Source: Schistocerca nitens
Taxonomy: Eukaryota > Arthropoda > Insecta > Orthoptera > Acrididae
Length of the DNA stretch: 64,000 bases
Reading direction: 5' to 3'
Assembly: GCF_023898315.1 (NCBI RefSeq)
Contig: NC_064622.1
Span: forward strand, 270,187,503 to 270,251,502
The notes below the pieces were generated by a model that worked only from the letters and a program-made list of their open reading frames with translations, did not search any database and was not told where the DNA came from. Every line of letters begins with the position of its first letter. Positions within the stretch are counted from its first letter, which is position 1. Below, piece by piece: positions 48,860 through 61,848 of this stretch. A program made the position numbers and the translations under genes.

Positions 48860-49558
48860 CCCCCCCCCCCTCACCCTCCTCTCTCTCTTCCTGAGTGTGT
48901 GTTTTTGTGAGAAGGGGTGGAGGGTGGGGGTAGTGTTATGTACTGGTCACACACTTTACTTGGCTGGGAACGTAAGCTTACGATTGGGTCATAACACATT
49001 GGCTGCTGAGACAAGCCCTGCCTCCTTGTACCAGAGCAGCCTACATACAGCATATAAAAGAAACAAACTGTAATGGATTAATGAATCACAAAAGTAACAT
49101 GAAAGTTTATGGTGAGCCACTCATTTTCTTACTTAATATCAGTCACTACGCGCAACTACATATGTGGATCAACATTGTATTCACGATGGCTACTTATTGC
49201 TACAGCAAGTAATACTGTTATGTAATTAATGTTGGTAACATGATGAGCATAAACATTCGTGAACGGCAAGAAGCCATCCAACTTCAATCGATTCCACAGG
49301 GGCCAAGTAAAAGTGTGCAACCAGTGCATAGTGGAAGTTCTACAGCTTCAGTAAATGGAATGTTACTTTGATTCTTTCTTATTATGATAATCAAAGCAGT
49401 GTAGAAGCAGAACTCTGGGAAAGACTAGGTTATAAAGAATGAGGCAATCTAGAGAAAGGAACATCATAATCAAGGGCCATTAGATCACAATGATTATTTT
49501 ACATAAATTCCAGCTTTGAGGGTTTCCACAGATGGTGTAATTTTCTGTACGCGTAATT
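48681..49558. other. Low-complexity and unrecognised sequence
   Basis: Contains a (CT)n tract at about 48826-48855 and C runs. No gene seen. Confidence 0.5.
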
Positions 49559-51012
49559 TATTTAAAATCTAGAAACCTTCAACTTTATTTGTACAACATA
49601 CCATTTCATATGTATAAAATTACATTATGTATACATATTCATTCTTAAAATAGTTTCTATTTCCAAATAATATTACTTATATATACAGATATCACAATTA
49701 TGTTAACAATATTCTGTTAAGTTTTCATCCATGGTGTGGTGGACAAAATGGTGACAATATCACAAACATTCAAAAAGGAATGCAAAACATAAATATTCTT
49801 AAACTATAACTCATTCTGGCAGTTAAAATTTATATAAATGTTTTGTATAAGAAATAATGAGCTATTCTTTTTTTTCTTCTCAACCAAGAGCTGCTAAAAC
49901 ACAGCACTCCTTTCATGGCATTAGGCCAGCTCTGTTATACAATGCAATATATTAACAACTCATCTATATCAAAGCTTTCAAACAGAATCAATATTTACAC
50001 ATACCAGTGGCATACATAAAAAAAAAAAAGACATGGAAGACAGAATTGTGAAGTACTTCAGAACAGCAATCCTACTAAATGTGTTACCAGTCACTTACTA
50101 CTGACACAACAACAGACTACAGAGTAACTGTACATAATTTCAGTTTACTCAAAATTGGTCTTTCATCGTCTAATGTCATGAATGACACAAGATGGCTAAC
50201 CTAACTGGTAGAACTTTACATCCAGTAAGTGCTGTTTGAAAAAGCAAATATATTGATTTTAAAAGCTTTTATGTAAACTAACATTCATATGTAGGACAAA
50301 ACTTACTGCACATATTTTGAAGCACCTTAAATTCAGATTTATGTGCTAAATAAATATTATACCAAAGTGACTAGGCATGTCTCTAAATTACAAGTTAGTA
50401 CGAAACTCTTCTAATAAACTTTAATCCAATGAAATAAAACTACTGGCAGAACATTTTTAAAAAAGTTATAGGACTTACATGATAGTTATTAGCAGGCTCC
50501 GTAGGCAAAAGATACGTTCATATTACTGAAACTTGAATACAAAAATATATGTATTTCAACAAAAGCGTATTTAAACTTCAGTTCAATTCTCAATTCTGTT
50601 AGTCCATTAAAGATTTATTTTAGTAAACAAAATATAAACATCCTAAACTTTGCTGTCATTCATTGCAGTTACAAACAAAGCATATACCAGAATCAGAAAA
50701 ATCAGTCACTTGGTCCCATATTGTTAAATATACTAAGCATGTAAACTTTTTTCTTTGTGAGAAACACACAATAAAGACAATAGACAATACTAAAATATTA
50801 GCAACACAGCAAAAATCTGCTGAAGATTTAGATATTAAAAAGCCCTTTCCGTGATATTTTCATACTTCATGACATGAAATCTCTTAAAAGGAAATATAAC
50901 AAGTAGAAAGAAATATGTTTTAGAACTTATTTTGGTGTCATCATCAGGATTACATTTTAATGCCTCCTTATTTATAAAATATATGTACATACAAAGAAAG
51001 CACAAGAAGGAT

Positions 51013-51060
<48 letters not shown>

Positions 51061-51207
51061 TTATTTACAAATATTACTTTTTGCAAAGATTTGCATATTA
51101 CACGATATGAAGCACGATATTGTATCAACAAAATTCCTGCATGTTGATCTATATTGCGCTTTCAAAAAGTTCTGTCCATGAGACAGTTGTGCATCCCTCT
51201 GAGGACT
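49559..51207 (-). other. dia: Candidate 3' UTR of diaphanous
   Basis: AT-rich sequence free of recognisable transposons runs from the stop codon to several AATAAA signals on the - strand (complements at 51060-51065, 50614-50619, 49584-49589 and 49559-49564). Which one is used cannot be told from sequence. An (AC)n tract is included. Confidence 0.35.
51014..51058. repeat. (AC)n microsatellite
   Basis: About 22 AC units within the candidate 3' UTR. Confidence 0.97.
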
Positions 51208-51229
51208 TTACGCCGTACTCAGCAGCTCA
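51208..51229 (-). CDS. dia: Formin diaphanous, last coding exon (22 bases)
   Basis: After the acceptor CCTGTTGAAATTTTTCAG the exon gives one base that completes a Ser codon (AG|T), then ELLSTA and TAA at 51210-51208. The join to the previous exon is in phase and yields a C-terminus GRELPSELLSTA. No conserved function is assigned to these residues. The coding part is very short and would be missed by ORF finders; confidence rests on the strong acceptor, exact phase match and immediate stop. An alternative is retention of the preceding intron, which would end the protein at GRELPR. Confidence 0.65.
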
Positions 51230-51333
51230 CTGAAAAATTTCAACAGGAATTAAACATATGATTGTGGTTGCTGAAAAAATTAAATAGTTTAAAATACATC
51301 AGGAAAAAAGGGAAACCCACAAATAGCATTTAC

Positions 51334-51415
51334 CTTGGTAGTTCCCTTCCCGCAAGGGAGTTTCCAACAAGACCCGTTCTGGACCTACTTCGATTTAACT
51401 GTGCTCTCCTTTCCG
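51334..51415 (-). CDS. dia: Formin diaphanous, penultimate coding exon (basic tail after DAD)
   Basis: An 82-bp exon with the acceptor TTGTTTTCCTTTTAG and donor GTAAAT encodes AERRAQLNRSRSRTGLVGNS LAGRELP (split for display). Entry phase (one base carried over, giving Ala) and exit phase (two bases, AG) match the neighbours. The run of Arg, Ser and Gln after the DAD core resembles the basic region that strengthens DAD binding to the N-terminal inhibitory domain. The intron on its upstream side is 3.8 kb and contains a Tc1-like copy. Confidence 0.8.
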
Positions 51416-51965
51416 CTAAAAGGAAAACAAAGATATGACAATATAGGAGATAAAAAAATTGGTACATGTTGTTTAGTACAAAACCATTTACCAAGTTAAA
51501 AATATCTGTATGTTTTTCACATACATTAGAAAAATGAAAATTATAAGAGAGAAACACAAAATGAAAGGGGGTGGTACATAGGCACACTCAAAATGGCAGA
51601 GAGATATACTAGCTTTAGAGTTTTCTTCCTTGTATTAGTACAAATTTTTATTTATTGCCACTTGGGTGTTCTAAACCAAGTGTAATTTTTTATATTAATT
51701 GCACCAGTGTATTACGCATTATTCACCTGCAGGTGAGGGGATGCATGTCTTCACATTTCAAAATAAATATATGTTTACTGGAAGTGTTACAATTGCTCTG
51801 TGTATTAGTCACTGACATTTATAATTTTAATAAATGGCTAAAAAAATTTTGAAATGCTAAATTATGATATAAGGCTTAAGAAAACTGTCAAGCAAGGGCA
51901 CAAAGTTGCAAATGATACAGTTTAACACAAGGAACTTATTTTCCTACATCACAGCATTGTACTGT

Positions 51966-52096
51966 ATGGCACTGGGGACCTAGAAATAATGGAGAGGCTT
52001 CATTCCTGCTGTAGCCTTCAGTGATTCACAACCCCACGACAGGCTACAGCAGTCCTCGCACCCCACTGCTGCCCCACACTGAACCCAAGGTTATTC
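51966..52096. repeat. Fragment of an unclassified high-copy repeat
   Basis: GGGGACCTAGAAATAATGGA through CCCACACTGAACCCAAGGTT resembles from memory a frequent grasshopper repeat with GC-rich proline-like runs. It carries no domain and abuts the Tc1-like copy. Confidence 0.35.
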
Positions 52097-52139
52097 AAAC
52101 ATGCAAACATGAATGCATTGCATTCTACACTTGCTGGAT

Positions 52140-53218
52140 GTCAGTTTGTGGGATGGAGTTCCATGCCTGTTGCACTTTGTAGATCAATGCAGAGATGGTT
52201 AATGCTGTCTGTGGACGACACTGGAGTTGTCATCCAATGATGTCCCATAGGTTTGTGATTGATTGGACGTAAATCTGGAGATCGAGTAGGCCAAGGCAAC
52301 ATGCCACACTGTAGACCGTGTTAGGTTACAACAGCAGTATGTGGGCGAGCATTATCCTGTTGGTAAACACCCCTTGGAATGTTGTTCATGAATGGTAGCA
52401 CAACAGGTCAAATCACCAGACTGACATGAAAATTTGCAATCAGGGTACATGGAATAATCACAAGACTGCTCCTATTGTCATACAAAATCATATCCCAGAC
52501 CATAAGTCCAGGTGTAGGTCCGGTGGGTCTGGCACACAGACAGGTTGGTTGCCGGCCCTCAAATGGCCACCTCCTAACCAACACTGGCACTGAGACAGAA
52601 CCAGTTTTCATCAGAAAACACAACAAACCTCCACCCTGTCCTCCTATGAGCCGTCACTTGACAGAACTGAAGTCACAAATGGTGATTGTTTGGTATCAGC
52701 AGAATGCACACTACAGGGTGTCTGGCTCAGAGCTGTACTTGAACTATTACAGTTCATTGTGTCACTGTAGAGCCAACTGCTGCTGCAGATGCAAATGCAG
52801 TACAATGCACCAGAGCCCTACACTGAGCACTGTGGTCTCTCCTTTTGGTAATGCCAAGTTGCCATCCAGACCCGGCCTTCTTGTGCCCCTACATCATCAT
52901 GACGACCACTGTCTGCAGTCATGTACAGTGGCTATACATTCCTGCGAAGTCTTAAAGCAATATCGCAGAAGGAACATCCAGCCTCTTGTAGCTCAATTAC
53001 ATGACTTTGATCAAACTTGGTGAGATGTTGTTAATTATGTCTGTCACCTTAAAGGAATTCTTGGGTAACATCAACCCACCATGTACAGTCTCCTACTGCC
53101 ACTCTTATACGACTGGTACAAAATTTAAACAGACAACATTTTTCAGGTGTAGAAACACACCTACTAACTTACATTTATGGCACGTAATTTCTTTTTGGTG
53201 CTGTGATTTTTGTCCTTG
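52140..53218 (-). mobile_element. Tc1-like transposon, left end lost, inactive (copy D)
   Basis: The right terminus (complement AAGGACAAAAATCACAGCAC, with TA at 53219-53220) starts a leftward transposase relic: HTH region near 53010-52750, LVRRWPFEGRQPTCLCARPT GPTPGLMVWD near 52560 (split for display), then YQQDNARPHTAV-like residues near 52340 and PTRSPDLRPINH near 52280. The catalytic Glu is replaced (PDL.PIEH reads RPINH). The other terminal repeat was not found. A fourth distinct Tc1 family. Confidence 0.8.
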
Positions 53219-53220
53219 TA

Positions 53221-55609
<2,389 letters not shown>

Positions 55610-55611
55610 TC

Positions 55612-55948
55612 ACTGGAGCCCACAAATTAAACTTATACCAACAACGATACTATCACATAGATGAAGGTGTAAGTAGATGAATGACGAACACTAACTTTAC
55701 TTAACGAAGGTTTACTCAGCACTTGCACATACAAGAGCGCAAAGCGAACTGCCTCTGGCCAGAACACATATGGTATATATACAGCTACAGAACATTCCAG
55801 TAAAATAAATCTTGCCATTTGTGGATACTCCTAGAATGTACTCAAACCGAATATAGAAATTAAAATGTTTCAGTTCAGGTGAGTTTTGAACTCACAACCC
55901 CCCATGCATCAATCCAGTATCATAACCACTATACTACGGCGACTATGT
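55612..55948 (-). mobile_element. tRNA-headed dispersed repeat (SINE-like)
   Basis: On the - strand TAGTATAGTGGTTATGATA (55937-55919) looks like a D-arm with A box, and GTGAGTTCAAAACTCAC (55895-55879) forms a perfect 5-bp T-stem with B box. No acceptor stem can be formed, so it is not a working tRNA. About 260 bp of non-tRNA sequence follows. I recall the whole unit as repeated in grasshopper DNA, but it could also be part of an LTR. It lies 150 bp upstream of the DAD exon. Confidence 0.5.
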
Positions 55949-56371
55949 TACTCAGTTCCCTCTGCGGCAATATTACCTAAATCATCACTATTCTTGGCAT
56001 AATGAAACATGTAGCCAGTGTAATATCTGCTTGCAAAAGCCACTGCCGTCACACCTGTCATCTGCCTTTCCAGCAAAGAAAAAGGAAGTCAGGGTTTCAA
56101 TTTTGCTCAAATTTAAAACCATAAGTCCACAGAGTGTGTCATAAGACAAGTTAAGTGAACAACCTGATGATTTCTTTATCAGTTACATGATATTGGCAAC
56201 AACCTTATTTCATTTAACATTCAAACAACTCCTTGTGTTTTCTTTTGGGTAACAATAACTGCAGTGAGTTTATCTAACAGAAAAACATTTTTTTTTGTAT
56301 ACATTGAGAAAAGAGTGCTGTAATACTTGAAGTTTTCATCTGGTACAGAACCTGATTTATCAGTGACTAAA
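55949..56371. other. Diaphanous intron, no recognised element
   Basis: AT-rich spacer before the RTE tail. Confidence 0.5.
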
Positions 56372-58743
56372 TGTTGTTGTTGTTGTTGTTGTTGTTGTGG
56401 TCCTCAGTCCTGAGACTGGTTTGATGCAGCTCTCCATGCTACTCTATCCTGTGCAAGCTTCTTCATCTCGCAGTACCTACTGCAACCTACATCCTTCTGA
56501 ATCTGCTTAGTGTATTGATCTCTTGGTCTCCCTCTACGATTTTTACCCTCCACGCTGCCCTCCAATGCTAAATTTGTGATCCCTTGATGCCTCAAAACAT
56601 GTCCTACCAACCGATCCCTTCTTCTAGTCAAGTTGTGCCACAAACTTCTCTTCTCCCCAATCCTATTCAATACCTCCTCATTAGTTACGTGATCTACCCA
56701 CCTTATCTTCAGCATTCTTCTGTAGCACCACATTTCGAAAGCTTCTATTCTCTTCTTGTCCAAACTGGTTATCGTCCATGTTTCACTTCCATACATGGCT
56801 ACACTCCATACAAATACTTTCAGAAATGACTTCCTGACACTTAAATCTATACTCGATGTTAACAAATTTCTCTTCTTCAGAAACGATTTCCTTGCCATTG
56901 CCAGTCTACATTTTATATCCCCTCTACTTCGACCATCATCAGTTATTTTACTCCCTAAATAGCAAAACTCCTTTACTACTTTAAGTGTCTCATTTCCTAA
57001 TCTAATCCCCTCAGCATCACCCGATTTAATTTGACTACATTCCATTATCCTCGTTTTGCTTTTGTTGATGTTCATCTTATATCCTCCTTTCAAGACACTG
57101 TCCATTCCGTTCAACTGCTCTTCCAAGTCCTTTGCTGTCTCCGACAGAATTACAATGTCATCGGCGAACCTCAAAGTTTTTACTTCTTCTCCATGAATTT
57201 TAATACCTACTCCGAATTTTTCTTTTGTTTCCTTTACTGCTTGCTCAATATACAGATTGAATAACATTGGGGAGAGGCTACAACCCTGTCTCACTCCTTT
57301 CCCAACCACTGCTTCCCTTTCATGCCCCTCGACTCTTATAACTGCCATCTGGTTTCTGTACAAATTGTAAATAGCCTTTCGCTCCCTGTATTTTACCCCT
57401 GCCACCTTCAGAATTTGAAAGAGAGTATTCCAGTTAACGTTGTCAAAAGCTTTCTCTAAGTCTACAAATGCTAGAAACGTAGGTTTGCCTTTTCTTAATC
57501 TTTCTTCTAAGATACGTCGTAAGGTTAGTATTGCCTCACGTGTTCCAACATTTCTACGGAATCCAAACTGATCTTCCCCGAGGTCGGCTTCTACCAGTTT
57601 TTCCATTCGTCTGTAAAGAATTCGCGTTAGTATTTTGCAGCTGTGACTTATTAAACTGATAGTTCGGTAATTTTCACATCTGTCAACACCTGCTTTCTTT
57701 GGTATTGGAATTATTATGTTCTTCTTGAAGTCTGTGGGTATTTTGCCTGTATCATACATCTTGCTCACCAGATGGTAGAGTTTTGTCATGACTGGCTCTC
57801 CCAAGGCCATCAGTAGTTCTAATGGAATGTTGTCTACTCCCGGGGCCTTGTTTCGACTCGGGTCTTTCAGTGCTCTGTCAAACTCTTCACGCAGTATCTT
57901 ATCTCCCATTTCATCTTCATCTACATCCTCTTCCATTTCCATAATACTGTCCTCAAGTACATCGCCCTTGTATAAACCCTCTATATACTCCTTCCACCTT
58001 TCTGCCTTCCCTTCTTTGCTTAGAACTGGGTTGCCATCTGTGCTCTTGATATTCATACAAGTGGTTCTCTTCTCTCCAAAGGTCTCTTTAATTTTCCTGT
58101 AGGCAGTATCTATCTTACCCCTAGTGAGACAAGCCTCTACATCCTTCCATTTGTCCTCCAGCCATCCCTGCTTAGCCATTTTGCACTTTCTGTCGATCTC
58201 ATTTTTGAGACGTTTGTATTCCCTTTTGCCTGCTTCATTTACTGTATTTTTATATTTTCTCCTTTCATCAATTAAATTCAATATTTCTTCTGTTACCCAA
58301 GTATTTCTATTAGCCCTCGTCTTTTTACCTACTTGATCCTCTGCTGCCTTCACTACTTCATCCCTCAGAGCTACCCATTCTTCTTCTACTGTATTTCTTT
58401 CCCCCATTCCTGTCAATTGTTCCCTTATGCTCTCCCTGAAACTCTGTACAACCTCTGGTTCTTTCAGTTTATCCAGGTCCCATCTCCTTAAATTCCCACC
58501 TTTTTGCAGTTTCTTCAGTTTCAATCTGCAGTTCATAACCAATAGATTGTGGTCAGCATCCACATCTGCCCCTGGAAATGTCTTACAATTTAAAACCTGG
58601 TTCCTAAATCTCTGTCTTACCATTATATAATCTATCTGATACCTATTAGTATCTCCAGGATTCTTCCAGGTATACAACCTTCTTTTATGATTCTTGAACC
58701 AAGTGTTAGCTATGATTAAGTTATGCTCTGTGCAAAATTCTAC
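56372..58743 (-). mobile_element. RTE-type LINE, 5'-truncated, reverse transcriptase frame uninterrupted (copy B)
   Basis: Reading leftward, the frame is open from the 5' truncation at about 58743 to the stop near 56404, about 780 codons. It starts inside the endonuclease (VEFCTEHNLIIANTWFKNHK) and goes on to YQIDYIMVRQRF, the reverse transcriptase with ISLISHSCKILTRILYRR, QFGFRRNVGT, FLAFVDLEKAFDNVNW, GVRQGCSLSPMLFNLYIE and LRFADDIVILSE (FADD near 57160), and the C-terminal GHVLRHQGITN and RRGRPRDQYTKQ. The 3' tail is (CAA)n at 56372-56398. An open frame this long suggests a recent insertion. It cannot move by itself because most of the endonuclease is missing. It sits in a diaphanous intron, same strand as the gene. 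Confidence 0.93.
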
Positions 58744-59064
58744 AAATATGAATATTAAATATGAATATTAATTTCTTACATCATTAACCATTCTTGACAC
58801 TGCTTGTTTGTTATTTAATAGAGTTTAACAGAGTTTAGATACCAAAATGTATTTTTTCGTGGGTCTTAAATAATCAACATATGTAAAAAAAAAAAAAAAG
58901 AAGTCTCCCCAGTGTTAACAAGTGATAAGAAAAAAAAATCACAAAAGCATATAGTTAATTGCAGCAAAAAAAGTACTCAACACAATTGCAGAAAACAAAA
59001 CAGTGTGTTAAACAAAATAAACATCTTGCATACAGCAGTGGAATAAATCAAAATTTTTCAAGAA
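58744..59064. other. Intron spacer with 13-bp tandem repeat
   Basis: AAATATGAATATT occurs twice head to tail at 58744-58769, right at the RTE 5' junction. The rest is A-rich without features. Confidence 0.6.
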
Positions 59065-59066
59065 TA

Positions 59067-60353
59067 CGAGGTGTTCAAAAAGTGAGGTGATTTTATATTT
59101 TTATGAAAAAATATTTATTTATTCATCAATATTCACATTGTCCCCTTAAAAGTAATCCCCCTCAGGTACAATACACTTGTGCCAACACTTCTTCCAATCC
59201 TCAAAGTACTTCTCATAAGCACTTTTCGGTACAGTCTCGAGTACTTACTGCTATGCACTTTTTATTTCCTAAATCATTGCAAATCTTCGTCCTTTCATAG
59301 GTCTGTTCAACTTTGGGAACAGGAAAAAATCGCAGGGGGAGCCAAATTCGGTGAATATGGTGGCTAAAGCACGATGTTACGTTGTTTTTGCCCAAAAAAT
59401 CTCTCTCAAGCAACACTTAAGTGCAGGTGCATTGCCATGAATAGTTTTTTCCACAATTCCGGACATTTTTTGTGTACTGTTTGTCGCAAATGGTAAATAA
59501 TGTCAAGGTAACACTCCTTATTGACCATACAACCTTGAGACAAAAATTCATCATGCACTATGCCATGGTATTTGGAAAAAAAAAACAGTGAGCAAAACTT
59601 TGATATTTGATCAAACTTGGCGTGCTTTTTTCGGTCTTGGCTCTCTGCAATTCTTCCATTGGAGTGACTGGACTTTGGTTTCGACGTCGTAACCGTAAAC
59701 TCATATTTCATCTCCGGTTATGATCCTTTTGAGCAAATCAGAATCATAATTGACGTCATTCAAGAGCTCCTGAGCGATGCTCATGTGACAGTTCTTGCGA
59801 TCAAAATTGAGAAGTTTTGGAACAAACTTCACTGACACACATCTCGTGCCCAGAATGTAAATAAAAATAAAAAAAATAAATAAAAATAAAATTTGCATGG
59901 CATGAGCTGACAGATTCCAGCATCCTCAGCAACTTCTTACAGTTATTCGACAATTTTCTTCACAGCTTCAACGTTATCATCTGCTGTTGATGTGCTGCGG
60001 TGTCCAGAGCAAGGCTTGTCATCGCATTTTCTCAGCCATTTTGGAACAGCTTGTACCACTTTTAAACTTTCCCTTTTTACTTACAGCAGACTCTCCGCAT
60101 GCCAGTGTCAACTTTTCAAGTGTTTTAGAACACTTTATTCCATTTTTCACACAAAAATTTGATGCAAATTCTATGCTCCATATTTTATAATAATTGAAAA
60201 TTGGCAAGCACGCTAAAACAAGTCTAACATTTCTATCTGTCAAAAACAAAACTAGAATGCTGTACATTTGAAACTGTGAACATATGTACAAAAAATCAAA
60301 TGTACATTGCCCACACAATTTGAAAAGTAATCTTACTTTTTGAACAGCCCTCA
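59067..60353 (-). mobile_element. Mariner, whole length, inactive
   Basis: The terminal repeats GAGGTGTTCAAAAAGTGAGG and the complement of GAGGGCTGTTCAAAAAGTAA are flanked by TA (59065-59066, 60354-60355); 1287 bp. Leftward frames read VSVKFVPKLLNFDRKNCHMS, LKRIITGDE (first Asp), KHAKFDQISKFCSLFFFSKY HGIVHDEFL (split for display), CMVNKECYLDIIYHLRQTV and FLGKNNVTSCF. The HHDNA motif is disrupted. An A-rich insertion lies at 59850-59890. It differs in ends and sequence from the mariner at 45358-46631. Confidence 0.85.
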
Positions 60354-60355
60354 TA

Positions 60356-60880
60356 CATGACTTTACAGTAATGAGATGCTCACTAATTCACAACTTCAAT
60401 ATTTTACAAGCAAAATTAATTTAAAACTTTATCCTATGCATTACTTAATGTTGTTTATCTCATAAAATAATCAAAAAAAATTGTATTATGAAAGGACATT
60501 AGTGTTTTGACAACTCAGAATCAAAGATACTTTAAAGAAAAGTTAAGCTGCTCACACAGATGAGCTGGAAGAATGATGTGAAGCTGACTTACAGTGGCTC
60601 TACAACAATGGTTAGAAGAAATTAAAAACCGGAAAGCATGTACAAAACAGATCGTATAAATCTGGAACTGTTAAATTATTTAATAAATATACAAAGAATT
60701 TCATATGCAATTACTCACCAATTAAAACAAGTGATTGTCTTTACTTTTACATTTCTGACATGCTAATCCAGTAACATTTATGGAAGACTACTGTGAGCCA
60801 CGTCTTCTATGAAAAACCTGGTAATTGTTATTAATTAGTAACGTTTACCTTATTTATATCTTAGATTGTCTCACACTTAC
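60356..60880. other. Diaphanous intron, no recognised element
   Basis: AT-rich sequence downstream of a diaphanous exon donor. Confidence 0.6.
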
Positions 60881-61035
60881 AATGAAGTCATCCTTAAATT
60901 TCTTCACATCACCAAAAAATTCCTCCAGTGTGTACTTTTGCTTATCAAATGCATAGTACTCCGAAAGTTCCGAGTACAGAGATTCCAGATTCTTGAACAT
61001 GTTTTGCATAACAGCACAGTGTTCCCTTGCTTCCA
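60881..61035 (-). CDS. dia: Formin diaphanous, exon for the end of the FH2 domain
   Basis: A 155-bp exon encodes EAREHCAVMQNMFKNLESLY, SELSEYYAFDKQKYTLEEFF and GDVKKFKDDFI. This is the C-terminal end of the FH2 domain, the dimeric ring that nucleates actin filaments and stays on their barbed ends; the L..YY.FD...YT.EEFF.D...FK..F pattern is diagnostic for diaphanous-type formins. The acceptor is AATAGTCATTTGCAG and the donor GTAAGT (complement at 60875-60880). Two bases precede the first full codon, so more exons lie to the right; none was found between here and 64000. It ends in phase 0, matching the exon at 55462. Diaphanous acts in cytokinesis and cell shape in the cytoplasm. Confidence 0.9.
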
Positions 61036-61848
61036 CTGCAAATGACTATTATTCATTAAGGAAAAATACTTATTCAGCACGTATCACTGGTCTGTTTAAT
61101 CTTCATACAGTATCAATTAAAGAATGAAAACAGTAAATATATAGTGTTCTCACACACATGAACATACCTCTCCATGTCAAGAATATAAAATTTATTTCCC
61201 TGCCAACAAGATGAAATTTCTGGGGAAACATAGCTGCATAACCCAGTAAGAGGCAGAAGACTAACGTCAACACGATTGATATACATATGAGCTCTGAAGA
61301 GTGGTAGCAGGTTTGTAAGTATTATTAAACATTTGAGACAGTTGTCGCAGTTTAGAGACTTTGGGGATGTGAGTTTGGGACTGACCCATAAACAAATTTC
61401 ACAGTTACAGGTCTAGAAGACAAAGGTCAGTGGCACAGTGCGAGATCCACAGAAAGGCCAAGCAGAGTGACCTCATGAGGCTAGAAATGGTTAATCATCA
61501 AACGTGGCGGTGGAACTGTTCCAACATTCATGACACAAATTTTTCAGTACAAGCAATGTGTAACACATTCTGAAGGCTAGGAATGTTGCGATATTTCTTC
61601 CAAGACTGGTCACAAAGCTTTGTGGTGGTGACCTAGATCACAGGGTACAATTTCAGGTGACAGACCAGGGGATGAATATATATGAACCAGGATTTATCAG
61701 AACCATTATTTGGTCAGAAACACTATTTAAGCTTAAGGAAACTATGAATCAATATCACTGTGTTTGCTGTGTTGAAGATAATTACTAGAGTACTTAATTC
61801 CATGACACTCCTTGGCTCTTTCTGTTCTGAGGGTACTGAATGAAAGTA
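61036..61848. other. Diaphanous intron, no recognised element
   Basis: No frames or repeat ends recognised. Confidence 0.5.

Noticed and set aside
48557-48874. Gly/Arg/Glu-rich protein on the - strand
   Set aside because: Produced by C runs and a (CT)n tract.
55871-55945. tRNA gene on the - strand
   Set aside because: D- and T-arms fit but no acceptor stem can be formed; it belongs to a longer dispersed repeat.
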